Shown here piece by piece: positions 6,586 through 14,031 of a stretch of 14,168 nt of DNA (position 1 is its first letter; the number at the start of each line of letters is the position of its first letter). Location of the stretch: positions 1 through 14,168 of the forward strand of contig DATAXI010000141.1 in NCBI GenBank assembly GCA_036266845.1, in the 5' to 3' direction. The notes under the pieces are model-generated. The model did not search any database. It was not told the DNA's origin and saw nothing but the letters and a program-made list of their open reading frames with translations. The DNA comes from DATAXI01 sp036266845 (GTDB lineage Bacteria > Verrucomicrobiota > Verrucomicrobiia > Chthoniobacterales > Chthoniobacteraceae). A program made the position numbers and the translations under genes.

Positions 6586-7845
6586 ATGGAGACTTTGAAA
6601 TTTTTGACGCCGGAACAGGCCGAGGCTGCGCGCAGCCAGTTTGGCACGCCGATTTATGTTTACGATGAGCGCACGCTGAAGGCGCAAGCCCGCGCGGCGC
6701 TGGCATTCCCGAGCGCCTTTGGCCTCACGGTGCGGTACGCCATGAAAGCCAGCCCCAACGCGGCGATCATCCGCATCCTCACGGGGTGCGGCCTGCACAT
6801 CGACGCCAGCTCCGGCTACGAGTGCGACCGGGCGATGCGCGCCGGAGTGCCGGCCGGCAATATCTCGCTCAGCACGCAGGAGTTTCCCGCCGATTTCCGC
6901 CGGCTGTACGAAGCCGGCATCCGGTTCAACGCCTGCTCGCTCAACCAGCTCCGGCGTTTTGCGGAGCTTTTCCCCGGCGGCGAGTTGGGCCTGCGCATCA
7001 ATCCCGGCCTCGGCTCCGGCGGCACCGTCAAGACCAACGTCGGCGGACCCGCCTCGAGCTTCGGAATCTGGCATGAGCACCGGGGCGATGCGAGGGCGGT
7101 CATCGAGGAAAGCGGCCTGCGCGTGGTGCGCATCCACACGCACATCGGCAGTGGCAGCGATCCCGCCGTGTGGCAGCACGTCGCCGCCATCAGCCTGGAT
7201 ATGGTGCGCGAGTTTCCCGACGTGACGACTCTCAACCTGGGCGGTGGCTACAAGATCGGTCGCATGGATTACGAGAAGACCACCGATTTGGCGGAAATCG
7301 GGGCGCCGATCCGCCATGCGATGGAGCAGCTTGCGGCGGAAACCTTTCGCCGCATTCATCTCGAAATCGAGCCCGGCACGTATCTGGCGGCAAATTCCTG
7401 CTCCCTCATCACCGCCGTGCAGGACGTGGTGGACACCGGCGAGCAGGGCTACCGCTTTCTCAAGCTCGATACCGGCATGACGGAAATCCTGCGCCCGTCA
7501 CTCTACGGCTCGCAGCATCCCGTCATCCTGCTGCCGCGCGTGGATACCGGGGTCTGCCTTCCTTACGTCGCTGTGGGCCATTGCTGCGAGTCGGGTGATT
7601 TGCTCACTCCCGCGCCGGATCATCCCGATGTGCTGCGCCCGCGCGAGCTGCCGGAGGCGCAGCCGGGCGATCTCTGTGTCATCGAGGGCGCCGGAGCTTA
7701 TTGCTCCGCCATGTCGGCAAAAAATTACAATTCCTTTCCGGAAGCGGCGGAGGTGCTTCTGCGGGAATCGGGAGAGCTGGTCCTCATCCGCAAACGCCAG
7801 ACCCTGGACCAGATCCTCCAGAACGAGGCCGAGATTTCGCTGTAG
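6586..7845 (+). CDS. lysA: Diaminopimelate decarboxylase (PLP-dependent)
   Basis: This encodes 419 residues, a usual length for LysA. It is a fold-III (alanine racemase-like) PLP enzyme that decarboxylates meso-diaminopimelate to L-lysine in the cytosol. Visible residues include the Schiff-base lysine in YAMKAS (Lys54), HIDASSGYE, the HTHIGSG loop (184-190), the phosphate-binding GGGY (219-222), EPGTY (262-266), the active-site CCESGD (333-338) contributed across the dimer, and GAGAYCSAM near 368-376. Carboxynorspermidine decarboxylase and other family members share these motifs, but the CESGD block and length favour LysA. The ATG at 6586 has only a weak GAG ribosome site. It may be cotranscribed with the aas-like gene (47-base gap), with no obvious functional link. 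Confidence 0.82.
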   Translation: METLKFLTPEQAEAARSQFGTPIYVYDERTLKAQARAALAFPSAFGLTVRYAMKASPNAAIIRILTGCGLHIDASSGYECDRAMRAGVPAGNISLSTQEFPADFRRLYEAGIRFNACSLNQLRRFAELFPGGELGLRINPGLGSGGTVKTNVGGPASSFGIWHEHRGDARAVIEESGLRVVRIHTHIGSGSDPAVWQHVAAISLDMVREFPDVTTLNLGGGYKIGRMDYEKTTDLAEIGAPIRHAMEQLAAETFRRIHLEIEPGTYLAANSCSLITAVQDVVDTGEQGYRFLKLDTGMTEILRPSLYGSQHPVILLPRVDTGVCLPYVAVGHCCESGDLLTPAPDHPDVLRPRELPEAQPGDLCVIEGAGAYCSAMSAKNYNSFPEAAEVLLRESGELVLIRKRQTLDQILQNEAEISL

Positions 7846-8130
7846 GACGAAAAGAGCCGTCACCATGGATCGTTTTTGTAAATGCCGACGCCGTTGATCT
7901 ATGTGGGAGCGCTTGTATGAGAACATACAGGCCAAGTTTGAAACCGAGCGCAACGGCCCGCGTCGCCGCATAGCGATGGCTACAGAATTTTTTAAACCGC
8001 TCTAGTGCTTGACACGAGCATAAGCGTCAACGGGCCGAGGGCGATACGTTTGGAATCCGGCGAATTCGCAAAAACCAGTTTGGTTTTGCCTTACTCAGGA
8101 GGACGAAATATCCGGGTTAAAACGCTCCGG
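7846..8130. other. Intergenic stretch after lysA with a possible 34-codon ORF
   Basis: No recognised gene lies here. A plus-strand ORF at 7901-8005 would encode 34 residues beginning MWERLYENIQ and ending EFFKPL; it has no homology I recognise. The block ATGAGAACATACAGGCCAA (7917-7935) and GAAACCGAGCGC (7940-7951) recur at 9925-9941 (two bases shorter) and 10025-10036, which marks this stretch as part of a duplicated module. A bulged hairpin lies at 8068-8089 (GCAAAAACC against GGTTTTGC). AGGAGG at 8098-8103 has no start codon at a useful distance. No clear lysA terminator is seen. Confidence 0.5.
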
Positions 8131-8507
8131 CTCGCAAACCTGGAGGGTTCGCAGAGCGGTAGCCGGGGGTTGAGGCGAAGCCGATACCCCCGGGAATCAA
8201 CACCAATGCGGCACGATCCCGGAGGGATCGCATAACCTTTGAACGGTGAAAAGCTATGACATCCCTCCGGGATGTTCTCACTTTCCGCGGGCATTCCGGG
8301 GGTGTCACTCCGCTTCGCTTCGTTCAACCCCCGGCTACCGGTATGTCATGCCTTCGGCATGAGCCGGTAATTCTCCACCGGCTTATCAAGGCCGTCCACG
8401 GCGAGGTGCGATTTGATGTCATGCCTCCGGCTTGAGCCGGTAATTCTCCCTTCCGCGCAAACGAAACTGGATCAGGCGATCAAGATTTTGCATCACCCCG
8501 CCTTTTG
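8131..8507. repeat. Left arm of a long inverted repeat flanking the methyltransferase gene
   Basis: The reverse complement of this arm matches 9349-9729. The outer 205 bases or so are nearly identical; the middle differs in length and sequence; the inner 70 bases are again nearly identical and run into the last few codons of the methyltransferase gene. The arm is a chain of palindromes: CCGGGGGT...ACCCCCGG (8163-8193), GATCCCGGAGGGATC (8215-8229), CATCCCTCCGGGATG (8260-8274), CCGGGGGTG...CAACCCCCGG (8296-8334), CATGCCTTCGGCATG (8347-8361) and a decayed copy of the last at 8420-8434. Confidence 0.85.
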
Positions 8508-9275
8508 CGCGAGGAGCGTGAGCGTGGGCCACCACCAGACGGTCTTTCCCGCTTCTTCGCCCAGCCGGTATTGCCGGCGTATTTCCTCCGTCGCGCCGGT
8601 GACCAGCTCGCGCACTTTCACGCGATTCTCCGGTGAGGTCGCGGCCGTCTCAAAATACCATTCGAGGTCCGGCTGCTTGCGGAAATGGATATCCAGTTTC
8701 CGCACTGCGAGCCCATTCGCATCGCACATCGCGCGCCATTCGCGCGGCGGGATCAACCGGTTATGGCTCGGGTCGCGAAGCTTCTCGACCTCGTGCAGCC
8801 ACTCCTCCGCCTCCGGAGAATCGTCCGGGACGGTTCCGTCGATGATCATCAGCCAGCCGTCCGGTTTCAGCACCCGCGCGCATTCCCGCATAAAATCTGC
8901 CGGCGAGGAAAAATGATGCGGCGCGACGCGGCAGGTGACGAGATCGAACGTCGCATCCGGGTACGGCAACGCCTCCGCGGAATGCTCGCGCGTGGCTACC
9001 GCCAAACCCCGCTCCGCAGCCCCTTCGCTCACGCGCTGCAGCATCGCGGGCGTCAGGTCAGACGCCGTCACCCGGTAACCGGCGCGCGCCAGATAAAACG
9101 CCGTGTGGCCCGCTCCCGTGGCCACATCCAGGGCATGCGCGCCGGGCGCCATGGGCAGCCCGTCCAGCGCCGCGGCCACGTCCCCCGTATCCTCGAGGAT
9201 GTGGCCCTTTGCGTAACGGTGGCTCTGTTTCTGGAATTGCTCCTGCGCGGCGTGCTGGATGGAATCGAGGCTCAT
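8493..9275 (-). CDS. Class I SAM-dependent methyltransferase (UbiE/Methyltransf_11-like)
   Basis: This encodes 260 residues from the ATG at 9275-9273. It has the Rossmann-type methyltransferase core: motif I ALDVATGAG (48-56), the acidic residue ending strand 2 (ASDL, Asp73) that holds the SAM ribose, motif III-like EALPYPDATFDLVTC (101-115) and VLKPDGWLMIID (135-146). The C-terminal third (about 150-260) should define the substrate and contains EEIRRQYRLGEE near the end. The pattern is that of UbiE/MenG-like small-molecule methyltransferases, but the quinone-specific signatures are not evident, so no substrate is assigned. It has no signal peptide. The gene stands alone on the minus strand, and a long inverted repeat brackets it, with the repeat taking in its last codons. 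A fragment of a related gene lies at 10035-10100. No clear ribosome site precedes the ATG. Confidence 0.82.
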   Translation of the reverse strand: MSLDSIQHAAQEQFQKQSHRYAKGHILEDTGDVAAALDGLPMAPGAHALDVATGAGHTAFYLARAGYRVTASDLTPAMLQRVSEGAAERGLAVATREHSAEALPYPDATFDLVTCRVAPHHFSSPADFMRECARVLKPDGWLMIIDGTVPDDSPEAEEWLHEVEKLRDPSHNRLIPPREWRAMCDANGLAVRKLDIHFRKQPDLEWYFETAATSPENRVKVRELVTGATEEIRRQYRLGEEAGKTVWWWPTLTLLAQKAG

Positions 9276-9348
9276 GGTGAAACTGGAAGGTCCACCGTAC
9301 CGCTGCCGATTGCATCTTCAAATTGATTGCCCCGCTCAAAAGCCCATT

Positions 9349-9729
9349 CCGCGCCAAAGGCGGGGTGATGCGAAATCTTGATCGCCTGATCCAGTTTCGT
9401 TTGGGCGGGAGGGAGAATTACCGGTTCATGCCGAAGGCATGCCATAGCACGCAAGATGCGCTGTGACCCATCGATGCCGGGAGGGAAAATCGCCGGTTCA
9501 TGCCGAAGGCATGAGATAGCGGTAGCCGGGGGTTGAACGAAGCGAAGCGGAGTGACACCCCCGGAATGCCCGCGGAAAGTGAGAACATCCCGGAGGGATG
9601 CCATAGCTTTTCACCGTTCAAAGGTTATGCGATCCCTCCGGGATCGTGTCGCATTGGCGTTGATTCCCGGGGTATCGGCTTCGCCTCAACCCCCGGCTAC
9701 CGCTCTGCGAACCCTCCAGGTTCGCGGGC
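9349..9729. repeat. Right arm of the long inverted repeat flanking the methyltransferase gene
   Basis: This is the mirror copy of 8131-8507. Its inner end (9349-9372) contains a copy of the methyltransferase 3' end (GCCAAAGGCGGGGTGATG), placed about 75 bases upstream of the gene's start codon and in opposite orientation, so it is a duplication of the 3' region rather than part of the gene. It holds two copies of a module of about 71 bases with CATGCCGAAGGCATG (9427-9441 and 9499-9513), the long CCGGGGGTTG...CACCCCCGG hairpin, and the CATCCCGGAGGGATG and GATCCCTCCGGGATC palindromes. Confidence 0.85.
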
Positions 9730-10034
9730 GGGTCACATTCTTACTAGAGAATTTTAAGATGATGGAGTCATTGATATGCGAGCGCCGGGAGCTGATGCGG
9801 TCGGGCTTCAAGCGCAGCGCCTGAGTAAAGAACCTCGGGGCAAGCCCCGAGGCATTTCAGATATGATTTCAGACACGAAAACGACAAAGCCGAAGCAAGC
9901 TTCGGGGTATCGGACCCAAAGGGAATGAGAATACAGGCCAATCCGAAGGCGCCACGCTCATCGAAGCCGCATCCCGTACCAGCTTTTCCGCCGAGCGGAT
10001 ATTATGTGCGTCGACGGCCGGCTCGAAACCGAGC
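9730..10034. other. Intergenic stretch with two short hairpins before mutS
   Basis: No gene is supported here. Two compact hairpins share the same loop core: CCTCGGGGCAAGCCCCGAGG (9833-9852) and CCGAAGCAAGCTTCGG (9890-9905). Neither is followed by a T-run, so they do not look like standard terminators; they look like dispersed palindromic repeats. From 9925 the sequence repeats the block found at 7917-7951, with about 83 extra bases (9942-10024) inserted between its two halves. A 21-codon ORF starting at 9759 has no recognisable product. Confidence 0.5.
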
Positions 10035-10100
10035 GCGGTGGAGGAGATACGCCGGCAATACCGGCTGGGCGAGGAAGAGGGAAAGACCGTCTGGTGGTGC
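10035..10100 (+). pseudogene. Fragment of a methyltransferase gene (C-terminal codons)
   Basis: About 60 of these 66 bases match the segment of the intact methyltransferase gene at 8529-8594, read in the opposite orientation. Translated, it gives VEEIRRQYRLGEEEGKTVWW against TEEIRRQYRLGEEAGKTVWW. The similarity stops abruptly after TGGTGGTG, and upstream it fades within a few codons, so this is a relic of a second copy rather than a gene. The reading frame stays open into the mutS region, but that is probably chance. The few substitutions are mostly silent or conservative, suggesting the copy was functional when it diverged. Confidence 0.75.
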
Positions 10101-10152
10101 GTCAGAAATTCCAGTTTCGCAATTCCCGCTTTTGCTTTAGCCTCCCGCGGAA

Positions 10153-12690
10153 ATGGCGGAAACGCTCTCCCCGATGATGCAGCAGTACCAGGGGATCCGC
10201 CGCACCCTTCCTCCGGACACGCTCCTGCTCTTCCGGCTCGGCGATTTTTACGAGATGTTCTTTGAGGATGCGAAGGAGGCGGCGGGCATCCTGGACGTGG
10301 CGCTGACCAAGCGCAACGGCGTGCCGATGTGCGGCGTGCCGTTCCATGCCGCGGAGGGGTACCTGGCCAAGCTCATCAAGGCCGGCAGGCGCGCCGCCAT
10401 TTGCGACCAGGTGGGCGAGGTCGTGCCGGGCCGCATCGTGCAGCGGGAGGTCACGCAGATCATCACCCCGGGGACCATCAGCGATGTGAACCTGCTCGAG
10501 GCCCGGCGCAATAATTACCTGGCGGCCATCTTTGAGCGCGAGGAGCGTTACGGCTTCGCGTATGTGGACTTGAGCACCGGCGAATTCCGCCTCACGGAGG
10601 TGGAAAGCATGGCGCAACTCGAGGATGAGCTGGCACGCGTCTGCCCCTCGGAGGTGCTGGTGAGCGAGGAGCAGGCGGAGCAACTCTGCGCGCTCGCCGC
10701 CGCCCTCTCCACACGGTGCGACGGATACGCTTTTCTTGCCGATCAGGCGGGGTTCGCCCTGCGCTCCCATTTCCAAGTGCAATCGCTTGACGGCTTTGGC
10801 TGCACGGATATGCCGGCGGCCGTGGGCGCGGCGGGCGCCATCCTGCATTACCTGAAGACCGGGTTGCGCCGGCAGATCAGCCACATCACCCGGCTCACCT
10901 GCTATCGCAACTCGCAATTCATGATTGTGGACGCCGCGACGCAGGCCAACCTGGAGCTTGTCGCCTCCCGCGGCGGCGCCCGCGATACCAGCCTGCTCGC
11001 CGCGCTGGATCGCACGGTCACCCCCATGGGCGCCCGCCGGCTGCGCGATTGGATTCTCCACCCCCTCTGCAAGCTGGAGCCGCTGCGGGAGCGGCAGGAT
11101 TTCATCGCGGAGCTGCTTGCGGAAAGTTTCCTGCTCAGCCAGGCGCGCGACTCGCTGAAAGGCGTCCGCGACATCGAGCGCACCGTCGCACGGCTCAACC
11201 AGGCCGGCGGCAATGCGCGCGACCTGCTGGTATTGCAAAACTCCCTCAAGCGCCTCCCGGACCTCAAGACCCACCTCCGCTCGCTCGCGGAGCGGGTCAG
11301 CTTTGGCGCCAATGGTTGCGGGACCGGGCTGCGCGCCCGCACGGAACAGGACCTGCACGAGTTTCCCGATCTCGTCTCGCTGCTGGAAACCGCACTCGTG
11401 GACGATCCCCCCATCGCGGTAAAGGAAGGCGGCATGTTCCGCGACGGCTACTCCGAGCCGCTGGATGAATTGCGCGCCGCCGGCACGGAGGGAAAGAAAT
11501 GGATCGCGGAGCTGCAGCAGCGCGAGATCGAACGCACCGGCATCAAATCGCTCAAGGTCCGTTACACCAGCGTGTTTGGTTACTTCATCGAAATCACCAA
11601 GGCCAACCTCGGCAGCGTCCCGGCCGATTATCACCGCAAGCAGACGACGGTGAACGGGGAGCGCTTCATCACGCCCGAGCTGAAGGAGATGGAGAACAAA
11701 ATCCTGGGCGCCGATGAGCGGGCGCAGGCGCTCGAGTACGATCTCTTCCACCAGGTGCGCCAGCAGGCGCTCCGCTGGCTCGCGGAGTTGCAGGCCACGG
11801 CCTCGGCCATCGCCACGCTGGATGTGATCGCCGCGTTCGCGGAAACCGCCCGGCTGTTTGGCTATTGCCGGCCGGAGCTGACGGAGGCCGGGCGCCTGGA
11901 AATCCGCGATGGCCGGCATCCGGTGCTCGACCAGAGCCTGGTGGAGGAAAAATTTGTCCCGAATGATGTGGAGCTGGATGGCGGCCCCAACCGCCTCCTC
12001 ATCATCACCGGCCCCAATATGGCCGGCAAAAGCACCTTTATCCGCCAGGTGGCGCTGCTGACGCTGATGGCGCAGATCGGCAGCTACCTGCCGGCCTCCC
12101 GCGCGGAGGTGGGCCTCGCGGACCGCATCTTTACCCGCGTGGGCGCCAGCGACGATCTCTCCCGCGGCCAATCCACCTTTATGGTGGAGATGAACGAGAC
12201 CGCGAACATTCTCAACAACGCCACCGAGCGCAGCCTCATCATCCTGGATGAAATCGGGCGCGGCACCTCCACCTTCGACGGCCTCTCGATCGCCTGGAGC
12301 ATCGCGGAGTTTCTCCACGACCGCACGAAAGCGCGCACGCTCTTTGCCACCCATTACCACGAGTTGACGGAACTGGAGATGACGCGGTCCGGCGTGAAGA
12401 ATTACAATGTGGCCGTGCGGGAGTGGAACGAGCAGATCATCTTCCTGCGCAAGATCATCCGCGGCGGCGCGGACAAGAGCTATGGCATCCAGGTCGCCCG
12501 CCTGGCGGGCCTGCCGCCGGAGGTCATCGGCCGCGCCAAGGAGGTTCTCAGCAACCTGGAGCTGGCCGAATTGAACGCCGACGGCAAACCGAAGATCGCC
12601 GAAAAGCCCCCGCTTTACCCGGCGCGGAAACGGAAAAAAACTCCCGGCCTCCCAATAACAGACGAACGACCACAAATGTCCCTATTCTAG
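10153..12690 (+). CDS. mutS: DNA mismatch repair protein MutS
   Basis: This 845-residue protein recognises mismatches and small loops in new DNA and, with ATP, recruits MutL. The mismatch-contacting motif is present as DFYEMF (Phe32-Tyr33-Glu34), followed by the connector, lever/clamp and core domains. The ATPase domain has Walker A GPNMAGKST (620-628), the Walker B region LIILDEIGRGTSTFDG with Asp699-Glu700, and the ATHYHEL switch with His734. The chain ends in QMSLF (841-845), which matches the beta-clamp-binding motif of MutS proteins (QMSLL in E. coli). In E. coli a tetramerisation segment follows that motif; here there is none. The ATG at 10153 has only a weak GCGGAA ribosome site. No mutL lies nearby, and the gene is preceded by repeats and followed by imported DNA. 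Confidence 0.96.
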   Translation: MAETLSPMMQQYQGIRRTLPPDTLLLFRLGDFYEMFFEDAKEAAGILDVALTKRNGVPMCGVPFHAAEGYLAKLIKAGRRAAICDQVGEVVPGRIVQREVTQIITPGTISDVNLLEARRNNYLAAIFEREERYGFAYVDLSTGEFRLTEVESMAQLEDELARVCPSEVLVSEEQAEQLCALAAALSTRCDGYAFLADQAGFALRSHFQVQSLDGFGCTDMPAAVGAAGAILHYLKTGLRRQISHITRLTCYRNSQFMIVDAATQANLELVASRGGARDTSLLAALDRTVTPMGARRLRDWILHPLCKLEPLRERQDFIAELLAESFLLSQARDSLKGVRDIERTVARLNQAGGNARDLLVLQNSLKRLPDLKTHLRSLAERVSFGANGCGTGLRARTEQDLHEFPDLVSLLETALVDDPPIAVKEGGMFRDGYSEPLDELRAAGTEGKKWIAELQQREIERTGIKSLKVRYTSVFGYFIEITKANLGSVPADYHRKQTTVNGERFITPELKEMENKILGADERAQALEYDLFHQVRQQALRWLAELQATASAIATLDVIAAFAETARLFGYCRPELTEAGRLEIRDGRHPVLDQSLVEEKFVPNDVELDGGPNRLLIITGPNMAGKSTFIRQVALLTLMAQIGSYLPASRAEVGLADRIFTRVGASDDLSRGQSTFMVEMNETANILNNATERSLIILDEIGRGTSTFDGLSIAWSIAEFLHDRTKARTLFATHYHELTELEMTRSGVKNYNVAVREWNEQIIFLRKIIRGGADKSYGIQVARLAGLPPEVIGRAKEVLSNLELAELNADGKPKIAEKPPLYPARKRKKTPGLPITDERPQMSLF

Positions 12691-12713
12691 GAACATTCCA
12701 CTTATAAATCAAA

Positions 12714-13919
12714 ATGGTTACCTTTGGAGCGAACGACACAGTCTCGACCATCGAGGATCGGTTGGCGCGTTTACGGGAAACAGTCGATCCCGGGGACCTC
12801 TTTCTCCCCGCAAATATTCCGCATTTCAACCCCGGAGTAGAAGCGGCTCTCGTTCAATTAATTTTAACCTGGGCGGCTTTCTCGGCTGACAAAATCGTTA
12901 TAACTCAGATTCCAAAAGGGTCCGATTCTGAAAAATCTCTGTCTGCGTTTGCCTCTTCTAACTACTATCTCGTAGCACTAATTGCTGCAAATGTCGTGCA
13001 AGCAAGCGACCGGTCAGATATTTCTCTACCAGCGCGCCAGATTGTTCAACGCGAACTTTCAAAAAACAGAGAACCATTCGCGGCGAACTCGCGAAATCGT
13101 TCTGCCTCGCTTATAGTTAGCCATCCGAGCTTAGCTCCACCTTCCTATACCCCATATCTCCACCTCGCCACAAAAGGAGAGCGCGCACCTCGAATCGAAG
13201 CGTTCGAACGTCATATAAAACACCGTCTTAGCGCATTCTACGGAGTCACTTCGACAATGCTTCGGACGGGTCGTCGCACCAGCTTGCCAAGTGTCATATA
13301 TGAACTCTTTGAGAACGCCGAAGAATGGGGCTGCACAAACATTAAGAAAGAACCGGTAAAGTTGCCTTTAAGAGGTGTCTTGCTAAGCATCCAAAAAACT
13401 TTACCGCCGTTCCAGACCGAACCGGACACGGTTGGAACGTTCATGACCGCCGCCGCTTCGGATCTAGGATGCGCCCACTTTCTTGAGGTTTCGATCTTTG
13501 ACAGCGGCATTGGCCTTGCTCAACGCCATCTCAAAAGAGAAATCGCGGACTCCGAGCCCATCGATGAGGAACTAAATGCCGTAAAAGAATGCCTCTCAAA
13601 ACATTCATCTTCGAGTGATAGTTCCTCTCGGGGAATAGGCCTCCACCATGTGATGGACCTCGCGAGCCAGATGGATGGCTTTCTTCGACTCCGCACCGGT
13701 CGACTCCATCTATACCGCAATTTTCGCTCCGATCCGTACTTTTACCAATCGGTGTGGAACGAGGAACGGCTGTCCCAAGGAAAACTCCTAGAGGGATTTC
13801 AATTCCTCGTCGATTGGAAGACGGGCTCGCGCACATCTATAACGAAATGCGCATACGTAAAAGGAGCTACTTTCACTGTAATCCTACCGCTATCTGAGGC
13901 CCAACCAAAGCTCCTTTAG
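12714..13919 (+). CDS. GHKL-type (histidine kinase-like) ATPase, probably horizontally acquired
   Basis: This encodes 401 residues with no signal peptide or membrane segment. The C-terminal half has the Bergerat ATP-binding fold: an N-box in VIYELFENAEEWG (Glu197, Asn201), a G1 box SIFDSGIGL (Asp263, Gly265, Gly267), a G2 box SSRGIGLHHVMDL (Gly307, Gly309), and a closing strand TFTVILPL. There is no phosphoacceptor histidine domain, no receiver and no MutL/Hsp90/GyrB extension, so it is not a standard sensor kinase. The first 180 residues match nothing I know. Base composition is clearly lower in GC than the flanking mutS. A TATAAA (12703-12708) lies close before the ATG, with no good -35 box and no ribosome site. 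A second gene starts 9 bases after it. Stand-alone ATPases of this kind occur in defence-type islands, but function here is unproven. Confidence 0.7.
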   Translation: MVTFGANDTVSTIEDRLARLRETVDPGDLFLPANIPHFNPGVEAALVQLILTWAAFSADKIVITQIPKGSDSEKSLSAFASSNYYLVALIAANVVQASDRSDISLPARQIVQRELSKNREPFAANSRNRSASLIVSHPSLAPPSYTPYLHLATKGERAPRIEAFERHIKHRLSAFYGVTSTMLRTGRRTSLPSVIYELFENAEEWGCTNIKKEPVKLPLRGVLLSIQKTLPPFQTEPDTVGTFMTAAASDLGCAHFLEVSIFDSGIGLAQRHLKREIADSEPIDEELNAVKECLSKHSSSSDSSSRGIGLHHVMDLASQMDGFLRLRTGRLHLYRNFRSDPYFYQSVWNEERLSQGKLLEGFQFLVDWKTGSRTSITKCAYVKGATFTVILPLSEAQPKLL

Positions 13920-13928
13920 AAGATAGAA

Positions 13929-14031
13929 ATGCAGCCGCTTTTTTTTACTTGGAAAAGAAATTCTAACGAGGAACCCCAGAGGTGGCTCGTAGTCTTCATT
14001 TCGCAAGCAAATCTTGACTATTTACCGCTAA
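13929..14031 (+). pseudogene. 5' fragment of a gene linked to the GHKL ATPase, cut by an insertion sequence
   Basis: Nine bases after the ATPase stop, an ATG opens a frame that begins MQPLFFTWKR and continues through RWLVVFISQANLDYL for 34 native codons with the same AT-rich composition as the ATPase gene. It then runs into the insertion sequence end at about 14032 and stops at 14042. The spacing and shared composition suggest a two-gene operon whose second member was interrupted. The visible part does not identify a family. The rest of the gene, if it survives, should lie beyond the insertion sequence, outside the window. Confidence 0.5.

Noticed and set aside
8096..8110. AGGAGG sequence resembling a strong ribosome site
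   Set aside because: No ATG, GTG or TTG follows at a usable distance with an open frame.
8091..8327. Minus-strand 78-residue ORF whose first 47 residues match an ORF at 9533-9757
   Set aside because: Both ORFs lie entirely inside the inverted repeat arms and are identical only because the DNA is duplicated; the translation follows the palindromes and the tails diverge by frame shift. I treat them as translated repeats, not genes.
8131..9729. CRISPR array as explanation of the repeats
   Set aside because: The repeats are palindromic modules of varying length in inverted copies, without regular spacers or cas genes.
9833..9852. Rho-independent terminator
   Set aside because: The stem is good but no T-run follows, and no gene ends just before it in either direction at a sensible distance.
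9925..10152. Coding extension of mutS upstream through the frame containing EEIRRQYRLGEE
   Set aside because: That stretch is a methyltransferase fragment in a different reading frame from mutS; the MutS family N-terminus fits the ATG at 10153.
10102..12675. An 857-residue minus-strand ORF opposite mutS
   Set aside because: It is the antisense shadow of mutS, rich in Arg, Gly, Ala and His as expected from high-GC codons read backwards, and has no recognisable domain.
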